Positions 59,934-64,000 of a stretch of 64,000 nt of DNA are shown here, in pieces. The translations under genes and the position numbers were made by a program. Source of the DNA: CAKSQF01 sp051867925 (GTDB taxonomy: Bacteria > Bacillota > Clostridia > Oscillospirales > CAG-272); the NCBI GenBank assembly GCA_051867925.1, contig JBJDZI010000094.1:50926-114925 (forward strand), given 5' to 3'. The notes below the pieces were generated by a model. That model did no database searches. It was not told the DNA's origin and worked only from the letters and a program-made list of their open reading frames with translations. The number at the start of each line of letters is the position of its first letter. Position 1 is the first letter of the stretch.

Positions 59934-61949
59934 TCAATACGGCAGTGTATTCTCGGCGAAAATGATCACCGGCGCGCTTGCCCACGGATGAAAGAGTGAG
60001 CAGTTCCATTTTTCGTCCTTCCCCCATGCTTCGAAGGCGGTGGTCGCCCCTTGATCGATCATTTTCAGCCAGCAATCCCCGTCAGTGGCAAGACGGACGC
60101 AAAGCTCATCATAGCCCTTTTGCTTCAGCGCCGCCAATGTAAAGTACGCCATGTACACGCCCATCGCGCTGAGTTTTTTGGTTTCGATCAGACCGACGAT
60201 GCGCGAGGCGGCTCCGTCTCTTCCGTCGGCGATACCGAACAAAAGCGGCAGGACATTGGAATGAATTGCATAATGCGGCTCCTTTTCGGTCAGCGGCGAG
60301 TCGGCAAAGAGTTTGTCCCTTTCACAGTAGAAGGTTTTCAGAAACGCATCCTTGACCTTTTGAGCGTGCAGGGTGATTCGCTGTTTGCCCAAAATCCCGT
60401 AGATCTGATCCAGCGCGGCGATAGAGCCGTACCAAAATGCGTTGAGGACGTTATGTGCCCCCTCTCCGATGGGTTTGGTCAGCGGGAAGTCGTAGCCGTC
60501 GCGCAAATTGGCAGGCCAATCCACTAAATTCCATTTGTCGGTGACATTCGAGAGCAGACCGTTTTCGCTTTCGTACCGTCGGAAATACTCGTACACCTTG
60601 GTGGCATACGGCTCGACCTGTTTCAAAAAGGCGAGATCGCCGTCGGTTTTGTATGTCCACAGAAGCACCGCCGCAAACTGCAACGAATAATCGGCGATCT
60701 CCTGCATCAGCGAAGCACCGGAGACTGCCAGCAATCCGTCACAGACTTTTGCCGTGTCACAGAACTGCAGGATCGCTTTTTTCAGCATGGTGCAGTCTCC
60801 CGTTGCCACTGCGTGGGCCCTGCCGGCAATGGAGATATCCCCCAAATATGCGCCTTTTTCTCTGCTGGGACAGTCCACGAATCCCTCTTGCATTCCGTAT
60901 TTTACGGTGTTCAGGCAAAGCTGAATAACCTTTTGGAGTGCTTGATTTTCGGTCTTGTAAACGGCTTTCTGTTCATACGGATAATGGCGCACCAGCATTT
61001 GCAAATCGGAGATTTCCGTGTCCGACGGGACGATGATCTCGGCGTAGCGAAACGCCTTGTAATCGTATTGCTCCAAGCGGTCATCCCCGCCCGACAAGAT
61101 CCATTTTTCTTCGTATCGGCAGTTGCACCGCATCTCATAGCGCACCGTACCGTCGGCATTCAGTTCCTCGCCGCACCGCAGGACAAGAGTACTCCCCGCC
61201 ATGCCCCTTGCCCTTACAGACAGATAGCCCACCGCCTCCTGCCAGAAATCCGCGAAAATGCGGTCTTTTTCTTTTCGAAGAATTACGGGTGCAACCGAAT
61301 GATATTCGAGCTGAGCGGTAGGCTGTTTTTGCAGGACGTAATCCCCATTCTCCCGGATGGCGGCGCGCCCCCAAGTGCTGTCATCATACGTCTCTGTTTC
61401 AAACCCGACCTCGGGGCTTTGACTGTCATAACATTCGGCGTACTGGGTTTGATAGCCGATGATGCCGCAGGCGGCGTAACCGCTGTGATAGGTGCATTTC
61501 CAGCTCTCGTCGCTGACCAGCACAGTCTGCCCGTTCAGCGAAAGATCCACATACAAACATTGCCGCAGATCGCCCGAAACCCACACCCGATTGATCAGCC
61601 CTTGATAATAGGTATGCACGGCAATCACGTTTGAACCGTCTTTCAAATAATCTCTTACGTCTATTTCATTATAAAAATAGCTTTCGGGATAAGAGGGCGC
61701 AGGGCCGCTTGTCACAAATCTACCGTTGATGTACAGCTTGTAATAATCGTCCGCCGTGATCTTCAGGATCGCGCTTTTGGTTTTATGCAGATCCACCCCG
61801 CGGAGCGTTTTTCGGAACAGAATATGCTTGTTTTGCAGCGATTTGGGGTGCGATTTTTCCATATCCGCGTTGAAATCCTTTTCTTTGCAGAATACATTGA
61901 TCGGCTTGCACCGCGCAAAATCGGGATGACAAATAAGTTTCGCCGTCAT
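59934..61949 (-). CDS. GH78-like alpha-L-rhamnosidase
   Basis: 671 aa, no signal peptide. N-terminal beta-sandwich parts (about 1-320: YYKLYINGRFVTSGPAPSYP, VIAVHTYYQGLINRVWVSGDL), then an (alpha/alpha)6 barrel (about 330-610) with FVDCPSREKGAYLGDISIAGRA, the acid-rich stretch that holds the catalytic site in GH78, and a C-terminal part with AFEAWGKDEKWNCSLFHPWASAPV. Rhamnosidases free L-rhamnose from plant and bacterial glycans. The start at 61949 follows GAAGGAGGGCGTACAG, 14 bp after the TetR-type regulator, so both lie in one operon. Confidence 0.9.
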   Translation of the reverse strand: MTAKLICHPDFARCKPINVFCKEKDFNADMEKSHPKSLQNKHILFRKTLRGVDLHKTKSAILKITADDYYKLYINGRFVTSGPAPSYPESYFYNEIDVRDYLKDGSNVIAVHTYYQGLINRVWVSGDLRQCLYVDLSLNGQTVLVSDESWKCTYHSGYAACGIIGYQTQYAECYDSQSPEVGFETETYDDSTWGRAAIRENGDYVLQKQPTAQLEYHSVAPVILRKEKDRIFADFWQEAVGYLSVRARGMAGSTLVLRCGEELNADGTVRYEMRCNCRYEEKWILSGGDDRLEQYDYKAFRYAEIIVPSDTEISDLQMLVRHYPYEQKAVYKTENQALQKVIQLCLNTVKYGMQEGFVDCPSREKGAYLGDISIAGRAHAVATGDCTMLKKAILQFCDTAKVCDGLLAVSGASLMQEIADYSLQFAAVLLWTYKTDGDLAFLKQVEPYATKVYEYFRRYESENGLLSNVTDKWNLVDWPANLRDGYDFPLTKPIGEGAHNVLNAFWYGSIAALDQIYGILGKQRITLHAQKVKDAFLKTFYCERDKLFADSPLTEKEPHYAIHSNVLPLLFGIADGRDGAASRIVGLIETKKLSAMGVYMAYFTLAALKQKGYDELCVRLATDGDCWLKMIDQGATTAFEAWGKDEKWNCSLFHPWASAPVIIFAENTLPY

Positions 61950-61963
61950 CTGTACGCCCTCCT

Positions 61964-62464
61964 TCATTGTTGTCGCCCGGCGGTCAGCGCAATGATCTCG
62001 TCAGGCGTTTCGGGCATTCCCTGCCGCATCCATTCATCCACCCAGCCGAAGATCATTCCCGCCACCGTTGCCTTGCCGTATCGTTCGATGTTGTTTTGGG
62101 CTTCCTCCATTCGGGTTCCCCAGCGGATGGTCTCGTAAACCATCGCCGACAGCCCCTGTTTGTAGAGAAGAAGGTAGATGTCCTTGTATTTGTAATAGTG
62201 CCACATTAGACTTTCCGAAAAATATGTCGGATCGCCCCGCTCCTCAAACTCTTTTCCCCATTCACGGATCAGTTTGGTCAGATACTGCTTCAGAACATCC
62301 TGTTTGCTTTCGAAGTTGCGATAAAAAGACGCTCTGCCGACTCCGGCTTTGTCTACCAGCTGGCAGACGGAGATTCTGTCCAGTTGCCGTTTTTTCATCA
62401 GTTCGATCAGCGCGATGGTGATGCATTCTTTGACAAATGCGTTGGTTTCCTGTTTTTTGTTCAT
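61964..62464 (-). CDS. TetR-family transcriptional regulator
   Basis: 166 aa. N-terminal helix-turn-helix (about 8-55: ITIALIELMKKRQLDRISVCQLVDKAGVGRASFYRNFESK) and a helical ligand domain with a C-terminal region of the clostridial TetR_C type. The ATG at 62464 is 13 bases from AAGGAG; a GTG ten codons upstream is an alternative. It is divergent from the alpha/beta hydrolase, and an 18-bp near-palindrome covers that gene's -10, a natural operator for this repressor. Confidence 0.88.
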   Translation of the reverse strand: MNKKQETNAFVKECITIALIELMKKRQLDRISVCQLVDKAGVGRASFYRNFESKQDVLKQYLTKLIREWGKEFEERGDPTYFSESLMWHYYKYKDIYLLLYKQGLSAMVYETIRWGTRMEEAQNNIERYGKATVAGMIFGWVDEWMRQGMPETPDEIIALTAGRQQ

Positions 62465-62507
62465 GTGATACAAATCGGCTCCTTTGTTTCTCACCGCCTA
62501 TAAGCTA

Positions 62508-62536
62508 TTGACAAGCACAAAAGCCGGTGATACAAT
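62508..62536 (+). promoter_or_regulatory. Promoter of the alpha/beta hydrolase gene
   Basis: TTGACA (62508-62513), 17-bp spacer, TACAAT (62531-62536). Confidence 0.82.
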
Positions 62537-62544
62537 TGTCTCAC
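62527..62544. promoter_or_regulatory. TetR-type operator overlapping the -10
   Basis: GTGATACAATTGTCTCAC: an 18-bp inverted repeat with a single mismatched pair, centred on CAATTG and covering the -10 of the plus-strand promoter. Confidence 0.7.
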
Positions 62545-62607
62545 TTCTATGTTACACCCTAACGCAAGGATTGTCAAGAAGATAATGCAATTGTAAGGAG
62601 AAAAAAG

Positions 62608-63576
62608 ATGAAAACAGTTTTAAGGATCGCAGGAAAAGCGGCGTTGGTTATGCTGGCGGCGCTGGGCATTTTGGTTATCGGCGTAGTCGTCCTGTTTCTC
62701 ATTGCCGCCATGCAACCGGCAGTCAAGGAAGGATACTATAAAAAGGTAAAAACCGATCTACCGTTGGAGCAAAAATACACCGCCAAGGGCGAATACGCAG
62801 TTTCCTCCGTGACATTCAAGTCGGACAACAAGAAGATCGAAGCGTTTAAGGTTTGGTATCCCACCGAACTGGAGCGCACCGATCACACCTATCCGCTGGT
62901 AGTAATGGCGAACGGAACAGGCGTAAAAGCCTCCAAATACGAAGCCATTTTTGATCATCTCGCCTCATGGGGATTTATCGTCATCGGAAATGAGGACGAA
63001 TCCTCCTGGGACGGTGCATCATCTGCCGAAAGCCTCGATTGGATGCTTTTGCAAAATGGGGACAGCACAAGCGTTTTTTACGGCAAAATTGATCTTGACC
63101 GCATCGGCGTTGCGGGGCACTCCCAAGGCGGCGTCGGAGCGATCAACGCGGTAACCGCCCAAGACAATGGTGGATATTACAAAACGATCTACACAGCCAG
63201 CACCACTCACCTCGTACTGGCAGAGGCACTGGAGTGGCCTTATGATGTATCCAAGATTAACATTCCCTGTTTTATGGTAGCAGGCACGCTGAAAGCCGAT
63301 GCGGGAGACGGCGTGGAGGGCAGCTCCAACGTGGGCATCGCGCCTCTGTTTTCCCTGCAGGACAACTATGCCGCCATCTCCGACGGGGTGGAAAAGGTAA
63401 TGGCGCGGCGGGTGGATGCCGACCACGGCGATATGCTCGCCTATGCAGACGGATACATGACCGCTTGGATGCTGTACCAACTGAAGGGAGACACCGACGC
63501 GGCAAAGGTTTTCGTGGGAGGGGATGCCGAAATCCTTGCCAACGCCAATTGGCAGGATGTCGCCAAAAACAACTGA
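62608..63576 (+). CDS. Membrane-anchored alpha/beta hydrolase
   Basis: 322 aa. One N-terminal helix (about 12-38), then an external alpha/beta-hydrolase domain: oxyanion region VVMANGTGV, nucleophile Ser in VAGHSQGGVGA, an acid candidate in MVAGTLKADAG and a His in DADHGDML. It resembles dienelactone-hydrolase or chlorophyllase-like esterases; the substrate is unknown. The ATG follows GTAAGGAGAAAAAAG. Probably repressed by the divergent TetR protein. Confidence 0.85.
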   Translation: MKTVLRIAGKAALVMLAALGILVIGVVVLFLIAAMQPAVKEGYYKKVKTDLPLEQKYTAKGEYAVSSVTFKSDNKKIEAFKVWYPTELERTDHTYPLVVMANGTGVKASKYEAIFDHLASWGFIVIGNEDESSWDGASSAESLDWMLLQNGDSTSVFYGKIDLDRIGVAGHSQGGVGAINAVTAQDNGGYYKTIYTASTTHLVLAEALEWPYDVSKINIPCFMVAGTLKADAGDGVEGSSNVGIAPLFSLQDNYAAISDGVEKVMARRVDADHGDMLAYADGYMTAWMLYQLKGDTDAAKVFVGGDAEILANANWQDVAKNN

Positions 63577-63787
63577 CAATAGCCGGAAGCAGAAACCTAT
63601 TGCTGTAATGCCGAATGATCGTTCGCCCAAGCGTGCTGTCACCATGTTATGCCCCTTAAATGAAGTGCCCCTTTTGCATAGATTGGCACGTCATTTTGCC
63701 TGCCCCATCCATCCTATTTCCTGTTTCATACCTTGCGCAAATCTGCATCTATGAGGAGGCGCGCCTCTTCTATTGTGCGATAGTGAA

Positions 63788-64000
63788 TTATTCATTTTCC
63801 TCATTATCTGAATCTTGTTGTTTGAGCAACGATTTTAGTTCAGAAAGCTCATTTTCCAAATCATCAATTCGTCCCTTCAATTCATCAATAGTGCTTTCGT
63901 TATCCTCTGCCATATCAGAAATCTCATCAATTCTGCTTTTTAACTCGTCAAGCTGCTTGTTGTGTTCTTTTTGAAGTTCCTTGCGTATAACTTTTGCGAG
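63788..64000 (-). CDS. Coiled-coil protein, C-terminal fragment
   Basis: 71 codons ending in TAA; the 5' end is beyond the window. The translated part is a regular heptad coiled coil (LDELKSRIDEISDMAED, IDELKGRIDDLENELSELK) with an acidic end DSDNEENE. No family can be named from this piece. The gap 63577-63787 before it holds nothing recognised. Confidence 0.7.
   Translation of the reverse strand, partial: LAKVIRKELQKEHNKQLDELKSRIDEISDMAEDNESTIDELKGRIDDLENELSELKSLLKQQDSDNEENE

Overview
The window looks like chromosomal DNA of a spore-forming or spore-derived clostridial Firmicute (Oscillospirales/Christensenellales type, gut or rumen). The signs are a SpoIID homologue, Rex, a DnaD/DnaI primosome pair, a dCMP deaminase of the ComEB type, MgtE, purine-rich ribosome sites and many consensus sigma-A promoters (TTGACA-17-TATAAT). 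There is no phage, integrase, insertion sequence or CRISPR array. The species assignment is inference from gene content only.

Layout. 1-4.6 kb: a carbohydrate ABC importer operon (ATPase, two permeases, binding lipoprotein) ending in a cut-off lipoprotein. 4.7-8.2 kb: RDD membrane protein, a repeat-filled gap, and the ACT/PFL pair. 8.3-13.4 kb: two overlapping CNNM/CorC genes, then a secreted lectin-CHAT protein whose start is frameshifted, with a lipoprotein partner. 13.4-16.2 kb: rnfC-like, rnfD-like and a phosphopantetheinyl transferase, without the other rnf genes. 16.4-20.3 kb: tRNA-Met and tRNA-Glu, then mgtE behind a short leader ORF and an attenuator-like hairpin, and a DUF4091 protein. 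20.4-26.8 kb: SpoIID-like protein, galM, an HtrA protease, and an OmpR-type two-component system. 27-35.2 kb: a six-gene GldA/GldF/GldG-like ABC operon. 35.3-39 kb: rex-dnaD-dnaI-pgeF. 39.2-44.2 kb: icd and the dCMP deaminase/rimI/tsaD operon. 44.5-47.8 kb: radical SAM activase, ClC channel and GH76. 48.2-54.6 kb: surface glycan-binding proteins and a GLUG lipoprotein. 54.9-58.9 kb: capA and polA. 59-64 kb: DUF6514, a TM2 protein, a TetR/GH78 operon divergent from an alpha/beta hydrolase, and a truncated coiled-coil gene.

How it fits together. The window mixes core functions (replication, t6A modification, redox sensing, tRNAs) with glycan use: sugar ABC importer, galM, GH76, GH78, a beta-helix glycosidase and wall-anchored carbohydrate-binding modules. 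Two families of interspersed hairpin elements lie in the gaps between genes. Their stems differ between copies but stay paired, which points to a conserved structure. The most unusual points are the mgtE leader, the frameshifted secreted CHAT protein, the reduced rnfCD locus and the covarying hairpin repeats.
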